Position numbers and translations under genes: made by a program. This document shows, in pieces, positions 37,732-49,189 of a stretch of DNA of 64,000 nucleotides (the stretch's first letter is position 1; each line of letters opens with the position of its first letter). The DNA is from Ascidia mentula (Eukaryota; Chordata; Ascidiacea; Phlebobranchia; Ascidiidae). Location of the stretch: assembly GCA_947561715.1 (NCBI GenBank), contig OX387199.1, forward strand, positions 13,397,001 through 13,461,000, read 5' to 3'. The notes under the pieces were generated by a model. It was not told where the DNA came from. It saw nothing but the letters and a program-made list of their open reading frames with translations, and made no database searches.

Positions 37732-40700
37732 ATGCCTGGAAGTGAAGGAGGTCAATCCTTTTCATCACCAATATCTAGGCACCAAGTAGTGCTGAAAAAA
37801 CATGCTGCACCATCAATGATCCAACTGAAGCATGACAAAGAATTACTGAATGACTGGTATAAGACTGCTGAAAATGCAATCATGTACAAAGATATTTCAT
37901 TGGTTAATTCTGTTTCAAAACGTATTGAAGAAGTTTCAACTCGCTTGATAAACACATACTCTAAGCTTTTAGAGTGGGTACCATCAGGTGAAAGGCATGA
38001 TGACTTTCAACTACAGTTACAGGAAGTCATTCAATGTAAGAAGGAAATGGAAGCAAGAATTGGTCAGTTTCAAACGAATTTCAAAATTCAGGTTGGAGAG
38101 AACATTGATGTTAGTTCTTCGTCATTCGTTACATCTCCAGTTGCTGTTCGTACTTTTCCGGCTGTGCAACAGGCCCGAAGTGCGAGGACGAGCTCTTCCA
38201 AGTCTACCCATTTTTCAAGAAGCTCTACAAAGACACAGGGAAGTACATCATCCAGTGTAAAGCGGTTGGAAGCAAAGGTTCGTCTTGAAAAGGCTCAAGT
38301 GAGATCACGGCATGTTGAGAAAACACAACAAATTGAACATGAAAAACAACAACTTGAACATGAAAAACAAAAACTTGAAGCTCAAAGGCAAACACTAGCA
38401 GCACAGTGTGAAATTGAAGAAGCTGAAGCAGAAGTTAAAATTTGGGAGGCAGCTTCTAATGTGTCTCTAGATGATGGGAAAATGAGATCAAATGAAACCG
38501 ATATTCCAAAACTTTTTCATAATGGTCTTGCTGAAGAAAATGAAGTTCTATTGTTGAAGCCCTGCAAGTCCAAGTACACCTCTCCGCTGGACAAAGCTGA
38601 CCCAGCAAACCCATCTAAAGCAGAAACTGTACAACCTGAAAGTGCTGTTGTGCGTGGAATAATGGCTGCAGTTGGTGATGCAATGTCTACACCAAAAACA
38701 GATTCACTGAAATTTCATGGAGAACCAATGGATTATTGGCCATTTATCAGAAGTTTCGAAGCCACTATTGAAAAGAAGGCACCTTCTGATCGAGTAAAGA
38801 TGAACTATCTAATGAATTATTGCAAAGGAAAAGCTTACTCATTAATTGAGCATTGTACAGTTATGCCACCTGAATTGGGATATGCTCAAGCTCAAAGCAT
38901 TCTATATGACAATTTCGGAAAACCATACATAGTGTCAAGAGCCTTTGTTCGCCAACTTACAAGTGGTCCAAATCTCAAACCAGATGATTCTGATGGTTTG
39001 CAGCAGTTTGCTACTTCACTGCGCAAATGTCTTTTGATTTTGAAAGGCTTGGGAAATTTTAGTGATCTGAACACCACTGACAGGTTGGTTGAGTTGGTAT
39101 TGAAGTTACCATACAACTCACAGAATTTGTGGAAACGTCGTGCGGCTACTATTCTCCGAGAAAAGGGTGAAGAAGCAAATTTCCAGCATTTAGTGGAGTT
39201 TGTTGAAGAAGAAGCAGAGGTTGCCAACACTGTTTTTGCAAAACTGCTGGTACCTCGCAAAAGAGAAGAAAGGAAGCCCCAGGACAAGCCACCCAAGAAG
39301 AGTTCTGTTCACACAGTTGTAACCAAGGCGAATAGAGCGCCCACACAGACCAGGTTTACAAAATCAGTTTCGAAGTGCTTGTTCTGCAGCCAAAGTCACT
39401 CCTTCGTTGACTGCCCTAGTTTGAAGAAAAAATCTGTTTCAGAAAGAGCCAACTGGTTTCGTGAGAAGTATTTATGTTTCAATTGCCTAAATCCTGGTCA
39501 CATTGCAAAGCAGTGCAAAGAAGCTGTTACTTGTTCTGTAGAAGGTTGTGGAAGAAAGCACCATGCATTATTGCATTTGCCCACAAGAAGTGCATCAGCT
39601 ATAAGAAATCCTGATGCAAGAAATGTAAGTTCATCTGTAAGTGATGTGCCTTGTACAGGGAAGGTTTGTTGCAACACATCAAAGAATGGAAGGAGTGCAT
39701 ATATGAGTGTCCTACCTGTAAAGTTTGTTGCCAATGGCAGAGAATTCGAGTCCTATGCCTTTCTTGACATTGGGTCCGATGCTACGTTTTGTCATACAAA
39801 GCTAATCGAAAAACTTGGTTTAAAGGGAAAGTTCAAACGCATTCAAATGGATACACTTGGGCGGAGGCCAAAGATGCTAGAAGGAATTGGTGTTGATTTA
39901 CAAGTGGTATCCATGGATGGTAATGAAGTCATCAACATTGAAGAAGCCATGTCCGTGGATCATATTCCAGTAAGTCCATACTCCTACCCAACTGACGAGG
40001 ATCTACAAAGCTTGCCTCATCTAAAAGGTCTTGAGATGCCAAAGGTTGACAGTGAGGAAATTATGCTGTTAATTGGTACCGATACACCGTATGCTCATCG
40101 CACCCTGGAGATTCGAACTGGAGGGAAAAAGGAGCCATTTGCTGCAAGAACTCCACTGGGGTGGTCGTTGATTGGTCCATCACCAGATAAAGGGTATGTG
40201 CAAGCCAATCGAATCAGAACATTGGAACTGGATCAAAGAATACAAAGGTCATGGTACCAAGATTTTTGTGAAGAACCTGGAGATTTGCAATTCCCCACAT
40301 CTAAGGAAGACAGAAAGGTTTTAAAGTTTATGAAGGAAGAACTTAAACATGTGGATGGACATTTTGTCCTACCTTTACCCAAGAGGAATAGCGTAAAATT
40401 ACCTGGAGACAATGTAGTTTCAGCGCAAAAAAGATTGCTGTATTTGCAAAAGCGCTTGCAAAAGGATGACTTCCTTTGCAAAGGATATGTGGAAAGAATT
40501 CAAGAGTACATAGACAAGGGATATGCTGAACAGGTGCCAACTGAAGAACTACAAACAAGTGACCCCACGTGGTACCTTCCTCACCATCCAGTTTATCACC
40601 CACATAAACCAGACAAAGTCAGAGTCGTCTTTGATTGCGCTGCAACACAAAAAGGTGTGTCCTTAAACGATAGTCTCATGCAGGGTCCTGACCTTGTTAA

Positions 40701-43623
40701 CAGTCTGGTCAGTGTGCTAACCCGCTTCCGAAAGAATCAAATTGCAATTGTTGGTGATGTGGAAGCTATGTTCCACCAAGTTAGAGTAAAGAAGATTGAT
40801 TCAAATTTACTGAGGTTTTTATGGTGGCCTGAAGGTGATCTCACAAAGAAGCCAACAGTTCACCGAATGTTAGTCCACATATTTGGAGCCACCTCATCCC
40901 CATGTATGGCTACATTCTGTTTGAAGCACACCACTGAGGAATTTGGACATGAGTTTGACAAACATGTGTCTGAAATAGTGAAGCACAATTTTTATGTAGA
41001 TGATTGTTTAGCATCTGCACCTACTGAAGAGGAAGCAATTAAGACTGTTTTCCAACTTTGTAAATTGCTTCAAAGGGGAGGTTTTCGTCTCACAAAGTGG
41101 ATTTCAAACAGCCAAGCAGTTTTGGACCGGATCCCTGAAACTGAAATAGCAAAATCAATGAAAGATATCAGCCCGAAAGAAAGTGTCAAGGAAAGAGTGC
41201 TGGGCGTGTATTGGAATGTATTTGAGGACAAGTTTGGGTTTCGAACAAGAAGCTATATTGACGAACAAAGACTTACCAGAAGAAGACTATTGTCGGTCAT
41301 TAATTCCCTATATGATCCTCTTGGTTTTGCAGCACCTGTTGTTTTAGTTGCAAAAAGAATCCAGCAAGAAGTTATTCAGTTGAAGTTGGGCTGGGATGAC
41401 ACAATCCCAGAATTCCTGTCCGAAAAGTGGAAAAAATGGTGTGGTCAGCTGCCTGAACTTAAGCAGCTTTTATTGCCAAGATGTTTGAACCCACCAGATT
41501 TTGGAAGAGTGATTGAACGCCAAATCCACCATTTCTGTGATGCATCTGTAAATGGTTATGGATTTGTTACTTACCTTCGACAAGAGGATGAGAATCATTG
41601 TGTATATTGTTCTTTTCTGTGTGGAAAATCTAAGGTCACTCCACCAAAAAGTGAAAGCATTCCCAGATTGGAACTTGTTGCAGCTGTTCTTGCTGTTAAA
41701 GCTGACAAGTGGTTACATGAACACTTGGACTATCCTGATTGTAAATCTACATTTTGGACTGACTCAAGTGCTGTTCTTTTTAGCATTTCAAATGAGAGAA
41801 AGCGTTTTTCCACATTTGTGGCAAATCGTTTATCAAAAATACATCAGCAAACTACCACATCCCAATGGAGGCATGTAGGAACCAAGCAGAATCCGGCTGA
41901 TGAAGCATCACGAGGAATTTCAGTGAAGAAGCTGCTTGGATCAAGTTTATGGCTCAAGGGTCCGAGATTTTTACAGAAGCATGAAAGTTCTTGGCCATGT
42001 AACCCTGCCCTTAAGGAATGTGTACCAGACGAATTTAAGCCAATTGAAGTAAAAAAGTCAATGGCAACTTGCTGTTCTACAATCAATCCTGTTGACACTT
42101 TAATAAACAGGTTTTCGTCATTGTTTAAGTTGAAGAAGGCAGTAGCCTGGATATTGCGGTACAAACTCTACCTGCATTCGAAGAAAACTGTTCAGAAGGG
42201 AAAACTGACTGTTGAAGAGATTTTACAGGCAGAGCTGGAATTGGTGAAGTATGTCCAAAGGTCAGCGTTTCCAATTGCATTTGAAGCTCTGTCGAATTTA
42301 GGCACAGATCAAAAGGGTCGTCGCTGGTTGAAGAAGTCTAACCAAACGAAGTGCTTAAACAAGTTAAACCCGCAACTGATAAGCGGTGTCCTTCGACTTG
42401 GAGGAAGATTGGACAACGCACCCATTCCTTTTGAATCCAGACATCCCATCATCTTACCAAGTAATCACCATTTGACAAAGCTAATTATTACGCATTACCA
42501 CGAGCAAGGCGGTCATTCAGGGACTGCACATACATGGACGGCGATCCGCCAGAAGTACTGGATTGTCAAGGGTGGTGCAGCTGTCCGTCGTGCTCTCGTT
42601 CACTGTATACCTTGCCGCAAACGCAACGTGCCTCGCAGTCAGCAACTGATGGCAGATCTACCACCAGCACGCTTGAAGCCGAACGAGCCACCATTCTCGT
42701 ACACCGGAATCGATTTTTTCGGTCCGTTTTTAGTGAAGCGCGGCCGTAGCGAAGTAAAGAGATATGGCTGCATTTTTACCTGCATGACGATGCGTGCCGT
42801 GCATATCGAAGTTGCCGAAGATTTGTCAACCGACTCGTTCATAAACGCCTTGAGAAGATTTATTGCCCGAAGAGGAAAGCCAGTTGAAATTTATAGCGAC
42901 AATGGAACGAATTTTGTGGGAGCAGAGCGTGTTTTACGCGAAGCCCTGGAGGAGCTGAACAAGGAGAAGCTGGAAGCTCATCTTCAACAGAAAGGAATAA
43001 AATGGGCGTTTAATCCCCCAGCAGCAAGTCACATGGGCGGCATATGGGAGAAATTAATCCGTTCCATACGAAAAATCCTGAACTCGATGCTACACAAGTC
43101 CCCGATTATTAGTGAAGATCCCCTACGTACGTTGATGGTGGAAGTTGAAAATATACTCAACTCCAGACCGTTGACGCCCGTCACGTTTAGTCCAAGCAAC
43201 GACGTTCCTTTGACACCCAATCACATTCTGTTACAGAAGCCAAGCCCTATTATGGCACCTGGGCAATTTGACGAAAAGGACAACTACACCCGCCGTCGCT
43301 GGCGCCAAGTGCAGTTCTTAGCTGACGAATTTTGGAGACGATGGACCAATGAGTACTTGCCAACCATCGCTTTGCGGCAAAAGTGGCCAGACAGAAGAAA
43401 AAATATCGAAGTCGGCGATATTGTTCTCGTTGTTAACGAATCTATGCCCCGTCGAGGCTGGGACCTTGGTCGAGTTATAAATACCTATCCGGACAAACAT
43501 GGAGTTGTCAGACAAGTCGACGTCAAAACGAAATCAAACATAATCAAAAGGCCAATTGCAAAGTTGTGCCTTGTTTTCGAGGCTAGCGGTTCCCAAGTGC
43601 ATTCGACAGGCTCCGACAACTAG
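37732..43623 (+). CDS. Gag-pol reading frame of the young BEL/Pao element
   Basis: A single 1963-codon frame with the family's usual domain order. Approximate residues: coiled coil with Glu/Gln-rich heptads 190-245; gag core (DUF1759-type) 315-500; zinc knuckles 545-620; Pao-type aspartic protease (DUF1758-type) 655-795; reverse transcriptase 900-1130; RNase H 1260-1420; integrase zinc-binding and core 1585-1800; C-terminal DUF5641-type domain 1850-1950. Host gene status is excluded by the flanking LTRs and target duplication. Length is normal for the family. Confidence 0.95.
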   Translation: MPGSEGGQSFSSPISRHQVVLKKHAAPSMIQLKHDKELLNDWYKTAENAIMYKDISLVNSVSKRIEEVSTRLINTYSKLLEWVPSGERHDDFQLQLQEVIQCKKEMEARIGQFQTNFKIQVGENIDVSSSSFVTSPVAVRTFPAVQQARSARTSSSKSTHFSRSSTKTQGSTSSSVKRLEAKVRLEKAQVRSRHVEKTQQIEHEKQQLEHEKQKLEAQRQTLAAQCEIEEAEAEVKIWEAASNVSLDDGKMRSNETDIPKLFHNGLAEENEVLLLKPCKSKYTSPLDKADPANPSKAETVQPESAVVRGIMAAVGDAMSTPKTDSLKFHGEPMDYWPFIRSFEATIEKKAPSDRVKMNYLMNYCKGKAYSLIEHCTVMPPELGYAQAQSILYDNFGKPYIVSRAFVRQLTSGPNLKPDDSDGLQQFATSLRKCLLILKGLGNFSDLNTTDRLVELVLKLPYNSQNLWKRRAATILREKGEEANFQHLVEFVEEEAEVANTVFAKLLVPRKREERKPQDKPPKKSSVHTVVTKANRAPTQTRFTKSVSKCLFCSQSHSFVDCPSLKKKSVSERANWFREKYLCFNCLNPGHIAKQCKEAVTCSVEGCGRKHHALLHLPTRSASAIRNPDARNVSSSVSDVPCTGKVCCNTSKNGRSAYMSVLPVKFVANGREFESYAFLDIGSDATFCHTKLIEKLGLKGKFKRIQMDTLGRRPKMLEGIGVDLQVVSMDGNEVINIEEAMSVDHIPVSPYSYPTDEDLQSLPHLKGLEMPKVDSEEIMLLIGTDTPYAHRTLEIRTGGKKEPFAARTPLGWSLIGPSPDKGYVQANRIRTLELDQRIQRSWYQDFCEEPGDLQFPTSKEDRKVLKFMKEELKHVDGHFVLPLPKRNSVKLPGDNVVSAQKRLLYLQKRLQKDDFLCKGYVERIQEYIDKGYAEQVPTEELQTSDPTWYLPHHPVYHPHKPDKVRVVFDCAATQKGVSLNDSLMQGPDLVNSLVSVLTRFRKNQIAIVGDVEAMFHQVRVKKIDSNLLRFLWWPEGDLTKKPTVHRMLVHIFGATSSPCMATFCLKHTTEEFGHEFDKHVSEIVKHNFYVDDCLASAPTEEEAIKTVFQLCKLLQRGGFRLTKWISNSQAVLDRIPETEIAKSMKDISPKESVKERVLGVYWNVFEDKFGFRTRSYIDEQRLTRRRLLSVINSLYDPLGFAAPVVLVAKRIQQEVIQLKLGWDDTIPEFLSEKWKKWCGQLPELKQLLLPRCLNPPDFGRVIERQIHHFCDASVNGYGFVTYLRQEDENHCVYCSFLCGKSKVTPPKSESIPRLELVAAVLAVKADKWLHEHLDYPDCKSTFWTDSSAVLFSISNERKRFSTFVANRLSKIHQQTTTSQWRHVGTKQNPADEASRGISVKKLLGSSLWLKGPRFLQKHESSWPCNPALKECVPDEFKPIEVKKSMATCCSTINPVDTLINRFSSLFKLKKAVAWILRYKLYLHSKKTVQKGKLTVEEILQAELELVKYVQRSAFPIAFEALSNLGTDQKGRRWLKKSNQTKCLNKLNPQLISGVLRLGGRLDNAPIPFESRHPIILPSNHHLTKLIITHYHEQGGHSGTAHTWTAIRQKYWIVKGGAAVRRALVHCIPCRKRNVPRSQQLMADLPPARLKPNEPPFSYTGIDFFGPFLVKRGRSEVKRYGCIFTCMTMRAVHIEVAEDLSTDSFINALRRFIARRGKPVEIYSDNGTNFVGAERVLREALEELNKEKLEAHLQQKGIKWAFNPPAASHMGGIWEKLIRSIRKILNSMLHKSPIISEDPLRTLMVEVENILNSRPLTPVTFSPSNDVPLTPNHILLQKPSPIMAPGQFDEKDNYTRRRWRQVQFLADEFWRRWTNEYLPTIALRQKWPDRRKNIEVGDIVLVVNESMPRRGWDLGRVINTYPDKHGVVRQVDVKTKSNIIKRPIAKLCLVFEASGSQVHSTGSDN

Positions 43624-43854
43624 TCGTCGACTACTAGTATTGAGCGTGGTGCTCTAAATTGAAGGAAGACATGAAGAAATGAACGCTATGCTGTTGAGCT
43701 AACACCCACGCATGTTTATTCATACAGACTTTGCTGCAACTAGCCAATTGAAATTGGCAAATTTTTCGTCTCCGTAACTTGTGTGATTTACGATGTTATT
43801 TTTGTTTGTGAATTGGAAATGTACTCTTCTGAGCCGTACATTTGTGGGGGAGGA

Positions 43855-44525
43855 TGTTACATCGTAAATCTACTGTCTCCCCAAATGGTAAATTTCTGTA
43901 TAAATAGCGCCTCCACGTGGAGAAATTCTCCCCTCGTGTTCGGCAAGTTTGCTGACAACTGTAGTTAGTTTCGTGGGTCTACGAATCTTGTGTCATTTGT
44001 TTTGCAGGAAATTTAAGTTAATTATTCTTAACAAGTTAAGTAACCTGTTTTTATTGCTGTGAACATCAAGTCTCACAGTAATTAGTGACCCAGTTGTTTT
44101 CGGTAAGTGTTGTTTTATTTGCATGTGTGTTTATGTCAATAACCATTGTCTTGAATTGTCAAACCTGGTTTAAAGTGTACTTTGTTTGTTACTTGCAGTT
44201 CGACTTGAATGCTCGTTGAAAAATAACTGTTTAAAGTCCTGGTCAAAACGTTTCGGTAAGAATGTTTTATCTTTGAAACCGGCATTTTTCTATCGTACTT
44301 ATGGCCCAATATTTCATTTAGAAAACCGTCCGCCTAATCCCGTGAAGTACATCTCGCTAATTGAAGCCAACAAGGGCTTTGTTAATACAATAAACTGTTG
44401 GAATTTTGTTGGATATTAGTGGGAAGAAGCCTGTAGTTGGGACCTGGCAGGCGCGTTTTTGAATCTACGTAGAAGCACCAGAGTGGACGTCTGTGCCCAC
44501 CAGGAGCACTGAAGTAGGCGTTACA
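43855..44525 (+). repeat. 3' LTR of the young BEL/Pao element
   Basis: 671 bp, near-identical to the 5' LTR; preceded by the tract 'gtgggggagga'. Confidence 0.95.
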
Positions 44526-46072
44526 ACCCCAACAGTGTTACTCTGCGCCATCGTTATACTCGTAGCCGTCAACAACCCATATTTTTTCACAAACCCGTGT
44601 CTATCTTCTTAGTTAGAGAAGGGGTTTCCCTGGTGTGCGGCTTTTGGCAAAAGTTTGCTGTTACACATACCTCGGTAAACGCGGGGATGGTGACATCGTC
44701 GACGACGTACACCTCGGAAGGTGGTGGCAACGGCACCGGAGAATGCGAGAGTGGCACGCTTGCATCCCCTGCTGTTAGCACGTTGGCTTCGTAGCAGATC
44801 TGGCATTTGTTTGACTGGAGGAAATCTAATCTTATAGAATAAGGTCGTACGTAAGATTGTTTACAATGTAAAAACTCGCGTGAGTCATCAATCCTCCCAC
44901 TCGGAGGGGAAGCTCGACGCAGCCATTTACCGCCAATTGCCCCTACCAAGTTCTTCTTTGAGCACCTGTTTACCCGGTCGTGATGCTCGGCGCTTAAGGA
45001 ATGCCACTTTAGGGTATTAATCCGGTGTCCAACAACGCACACATCCTCGTCTGGCCGACCAGTAAGTTGACAAACCGCAACGGCTCTGCGGGTGTAGCGG
45101 TTTTTTTACCGATTTGGGTGCATCTCGAGCTATACGTTTTTGGTCGAAGTGACATTTTATTTCCGATGCGCGACGAATCGATCTGGAAAACGCAGGTGTA
45201 CATGGTATGTTTTGACGTCTCGTGTCGACGTCCTTTGTGCGCATACCCGTATGCGGGCAGTCGCGCCGCATATGGCCCAGCTCACCGCAACCATAGCAAG
45301 TCCGTGCTCGCACGTTGTTGTATTGTGGTCGTTCGCGCTTTATGGCATCCACTTGAGCTTGTAACGCCGCTAAGGTGTCCTCGAGTTGTGCGTTCTTTTC
45401 CCTGGAACGTTTCTCCATGTCTTCTAACTTTTTTAGTACTAATTCCATCTCTGATGCTTTTGTGTTTACTGCAGCGACTTGGACAAAACTCGGTGTTTGC
45501 GTAATGACAACGACTTGAGCTGCGGCTCTGAGATCGGGATAGTGTCCGCGAGGCGCCGGTCTTGCAAGCCTTGCAATAAGGTAATGTACAGAACCTCATT
45601 TTTAAGGGCAGCTTCGGTGGAGTTGCTGTAGGCACCATCGCCCAGTGCCTGTAGGGCGTAAACGAATTCGCGTGCGGATTCGCCAGGTAATTGCACGCGC
45701 CTTATCAGCTCTGCGCGTTGGCGCTCTGCGTGTTGACCAGTAGCCCTTCTTTGAGGTCCTTGTAGAAAACCTCGAACAAGTTTGCCTCTTTTTCTTGTAT
45801 TGTCCATTTCAAGTCGTTGTCAATGCTTGCCAGGAACAGGTGTCGTTTCATTTCTTCTGAGGCCTCGACGCTCGTACAATAGGACTCAAATACATTAAAA
45901 TACTGTCCTAGGTCAGCTCCCGGCCGTAAAGGCGGAGGTTGCATTAAAACATTAAAAGCCATTGTTAAGAAAAATCAACCTTCAAAATATCATAACACCA
46001 AAATACACGTGGGGAGTCTTCCCAGTAAAACCAGCCGGGTGTGGTGACAGGGTCCTGGCGTGCTCGCCAAGT

Positions 46073-46720
46073 TGTTACGGAATTATTTCGGCAGCTTTGC
46101 AGTTAAGCGGTTAGATGTTTTTGGGTGGCGATGTTATCCCCCAATTAACCCTTCTACCTAATTTGGTACTTTGCGCGCCTCCCTAATTCTGATACTGCCC
46201 AGAACCCTGCAATAACGGCTCACCACAAAGCCAAAGTAACCCAGGCTGATTTAACTTATTGGACGTCGTGTTCAACTATAAAAAGAATAAAAACAATACA
46301 AAACGCCACTGGCCAAGATCTCGATTGCTCATACACAACACTGTAAAAGAGGTGTTATCAACGCCACGCCCAGAAGAAGACTCCCGGTTTTAGAGAAAAT
46401 CGTTTCGTACTCAAAAAGCACCAACCAATCAGGATGCGCCTTCCCGACACGCGGCACATCCGGGGCATACAAAAATAAGTGGAGCGTTAAATAATAGGAA
46501 AAAGAGGGGAGACGAAGGTAATAAAATAGTGTGGTGAAAGTAAGTGAAGTGCGAGACTTAAAAGCAATGTATGTGGGTAAAACAATATGTTAAATGAAGT
46601 GGTACCAACGAAAGAAAACAGTGAAATTACAAGGTGCCAGGAAGAAAGGTGAAAACAATGAAATACAAACAATAACTAACAAAAGTGTACGGTGACGTGG
46701 AGTAAATAAAATTCGTTACA
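46073..46720 (-). repeat. LTR of the Ty3/gypsy element
   Basis: Plus-strand text runs from 'tgttacggaa' to 'aaattcgttaca', giving TG...CA ends. On the element's strand it is followed by 'ttggcgagcacgcc', a likely primer-binding region, and then gag. Assigned from position and end sequence because the partner LTR is not in the window. Confidence 0.65.
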
Positions 46721-47256
46721 AAGGCTTGATTAATGCTTAACCGATAGTGTGTAGCTTTTTCTGCTTTGCTAGTAGTTTCACCAGAAGCATCCAGTCTCAT
46801 CATTTTCGGTGTTTATCGTGACGTTCGAAAAATCTTTTGTCTCTATCTTTGTTTTGCGGATGCACATTGAGTCGTTGGAGAGTTACTTTATTACAAAGTA
46901 CGCAATGTGGCTTTTCCTCACCGCTTTCAGTGATTAATGTAAACCCATACTGCGTTTTTTACTACTCATCCTAACAGTCCTAACTAAAAATCGAATAGGT
47001 TTTTGACGACGATTTTTAACCGAACCGAATTTAAACGATTCGGTTCATCACTAAAATCCACTAAGCCTGTAAATTTACTCGGCACTCGCAGGACCAGTCC
47101 AATACGAATACGTTACAGAACCTATGGGCCGAGTAATGATTTTACTTGGCCTAACCTGGAAACTTGAGAAAACGACCCCTTTCATTTTTTGGCGTGTTAT
47201 TGCTCGGATAATCACATGAAATAGGTTTTGCTGTGTTATTGATAGGTTAATGCGTG
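46721..47256. other. Unassigned spacer
   Basis: No gene recognised. A short inverted pair 'aaccgaaccgaat'/'gattcggttc' lies at about 47018-47048; an open minus-strand frame at 47075-47332 matches nothing. Confidence 0.4.
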
Positions 47257-47395
47257 TGAAACGTAGGAATGTATTAAATTTACGCTGATTTTGAGTTAGC
47301 GAGCGTTTGCGAGACTCGTCCAGCAAGGTCAAAAAGTTGTGTATGTGTACATTTAGGTCCCTGTTGGGCTTTTAGAAGAGGTCAGATGCCTATTT
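47257..47395 (+). repeat. Left copy of a long direct repeat flanking the LINE
   Basis: From 'gtgtgaaacgta' to 'gtcagatgcctat', nearly identical to 52302-52463 apart from a 26-bp insertion in the right copy just before 'gaggtcagatg'. It lies before the LINE body and may be a long target duplication. Confidence 0.75.
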
Positions 47396-48086
47396 AAGCA
47401 TTTTTGTTTATAGATTATTATGATAATTAAACATGCCAATATTTCCAGTGCACTTAGTGTTCAAATAGAAACAGGTGGACATTAATACCATCATCAGACA
47501 GTCAGGTTCAATGGGTATAGATGCTCATCTATGATATTATTGTCATTGTTTCAAAATATCATGTTGAATCACTATTCCTCTAGAGAAGACACCACAAACG
47601 CAGATTTTTAAAAAAACGAAGATATTAAAAGGATATCGTCGAGATACCCTTCTACGAAAGAGAATATTGCTTTAAAGTTGCTAGCCCTTTTCAGGGCTCG
47701 ATGGAGAAGTCGATACCGTCGCGAAGTTATGCGGCAGTGGCATCTGCCAGCGACAGAGTGCGATTGCCCGAAGCGGGGAGATAGAGTGCCGGTTCAACCC
47801 CGGCCTTAGAAGACACCTCATATATGCACTGCTGAAGGACATAAGTTTCAACCTTGGCCTTATGAGAGGCATCATCCAGCTACCCAACGGTAAAGTTCGT
47901 TTCAACGCAACATCGGAACAAGCGGCGAAGAAACTGGCAAAAGACCTCTCTGACACCTGCAAGCCAATTTACGCTACCACGTGGTCGGAGGACGTTGAAA
48001 GGGTGGTCATGTCCTATGTGCCACCCTTGATGTCACAAAGATCTTTGATTAATTACCTGAGCACATATGCTCCAGTTGCAACCTGG

Positions 48087-49067
48087 TCGCGACCCCCTCA
48101 AGGGGTCGCGGGAAGGCTATCTGATGTTTTTATAACTTGTTACAACACATAGGCTACTATCGCTTTGTCTTGTCAGGGACGATAAGCAGTAGGCTATGTG
48201 CCACTAACATTGCGCACAGGCATTGTCATTGAAACATCACAGCAATTATTGTCATCAACAATGAAAGTATCAAAAAAGCAGTTTAGGGCGTTCAGTTGTA
48301 AGTAGCAGTGAGATATCAAGGTGCAGTGTTTTTCTTTAACTCTGGTCATGGAGAAGAAGCGTAAATATGTTGAAGAATATTTGAAGTTTAGATTTACCCG
48401 CATAATCTGCACTTGCACTGAAAAGCCTCCGTGTGTCTTGTGCAACGTGGTGCAGTGCTGAATCAAGCCGTCTAAATTAAACCTCCATTTAGCATCTCTC
48501 CGTAGTTTGCGGGTATAGTTCGAATTTATTTCCAAATTTTCGATAGTTCAAGGCTACTTTGTAACACTCAATTAGGTGGTACACGACGAAATTGTTTTAC
48601 CTCCAAGTGGTACGCAACCACAAAAAGGTTGGGAATCACTTGGCCAAATGATTCAATCCAATTTTTGTATAATTTATGCTACTTCAAAAAAGCTTTTTCT
48701 CGCATGCTTAAATAAAAGTTATTGATTCTGACGTCACAACGAATTTTATATATGTCACAATGTGTCATCAATCAACGCTAAATAACCGCTATTCGAAATT
48801 GAGGATTTTCGGTGGTATGGTTTACTTGTTTTTAACTAGAGTTTGGTATTGAAATATTAGAAATCAGACGAAATTGGCGTCATTGCACCAAACCCACCCA
48901 TCGCATTAATTGACAACTAACAAATAAATTCGTTGTGTTTTTTGTCTGTTCTGTTGGGCGTTGTTAAATGACTAAGGTGTTTGGGGGGCGGTACTGAAAA
49001 AAAGTTTGGGAAACACTGGTTTAAATCAATATAAGGGGTTACCAACCACAAAAGGTTGGGAACCACT
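48087..49067. mobile_element. Cluster of hAT-type MITE ends inside LINE ORF1
   Basis: Left edge 'cagttgcaacctggtcgcgaccccctcaaggggtcgcg' (in two parts) and right edge 'ggttgggaaccactg' resemble the ends of the widespread 'CAGTGGTTCCCAACC' hAT repeat. Two further ends lie inside: 'gtttgggaaacactgg' near 49000 and 'ggttgggaatcactt' near 48627. At least two nested non-autonomous copies are implied. No matching 8-bp duplication was found for the outer ends. Confidence 0.55.
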
Positions 49068-49189
49068 GCGCTAGACGATCAACGGATCAGTGGAGGCAAA
49101 CGGGTATTCTACATCAAGGGCTCTGTCCTTCAAAATAACCCCATCCCAAGCAACATCCGTCTTGGCGTGTATAAGATCTCGGTACACTA

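Larger units (their letters stand above)
37007..44525 (+). mobile_element. BEL/Pao LTR retrotransposon, young, looks whole
   Basis: 7.5-kb plus-strand element with two 671-bp LTRs, a polypurine tract at 43844-43854 and a 5-bp target duplication 'acccc' (37002-37006 and 44526-44530). One long reading frame spans the interior. The LTRs differ at about one position by eye, so the insertion is very recent on an evolutionary scale. No envelope-type gene is present. It is inserted in the Ty3/gypsy element, and a solo LTR of the same family lies at 51003-51673. Confidence 0.95.
36165..46720 (-). mobile_element. Ty3/gypsy LTR retrotransposon, decayed, split by a BEL insertion
   Basis: Minus-strand element in two blocks. 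The 5' block (44531-46720) has an LTR (46073-46720), a primer-binding-type region next to it, a gag reading region from about 45962, a CCHC knuckle ('CYGCGELGHMRRDC', about 45290) and a protease-type region (about 45100-44600). The 3' block (37001-36165) has reverse transcriptase ('FRVLPMGLCNSAATFQRLM', 'YLDDIIVYS'). The second LTR is not seen; sequence left of about 36165 is unrelated. It is broken in many places. The young BEL element sits between the blocks with duplicated 'acccc'. Confidence 0.85.

Noticed and set aside
38892-39296. 134-codon minus-strand frame within the BEL element
   Set aside because: Antisense shadow of the long gag-pol frame.
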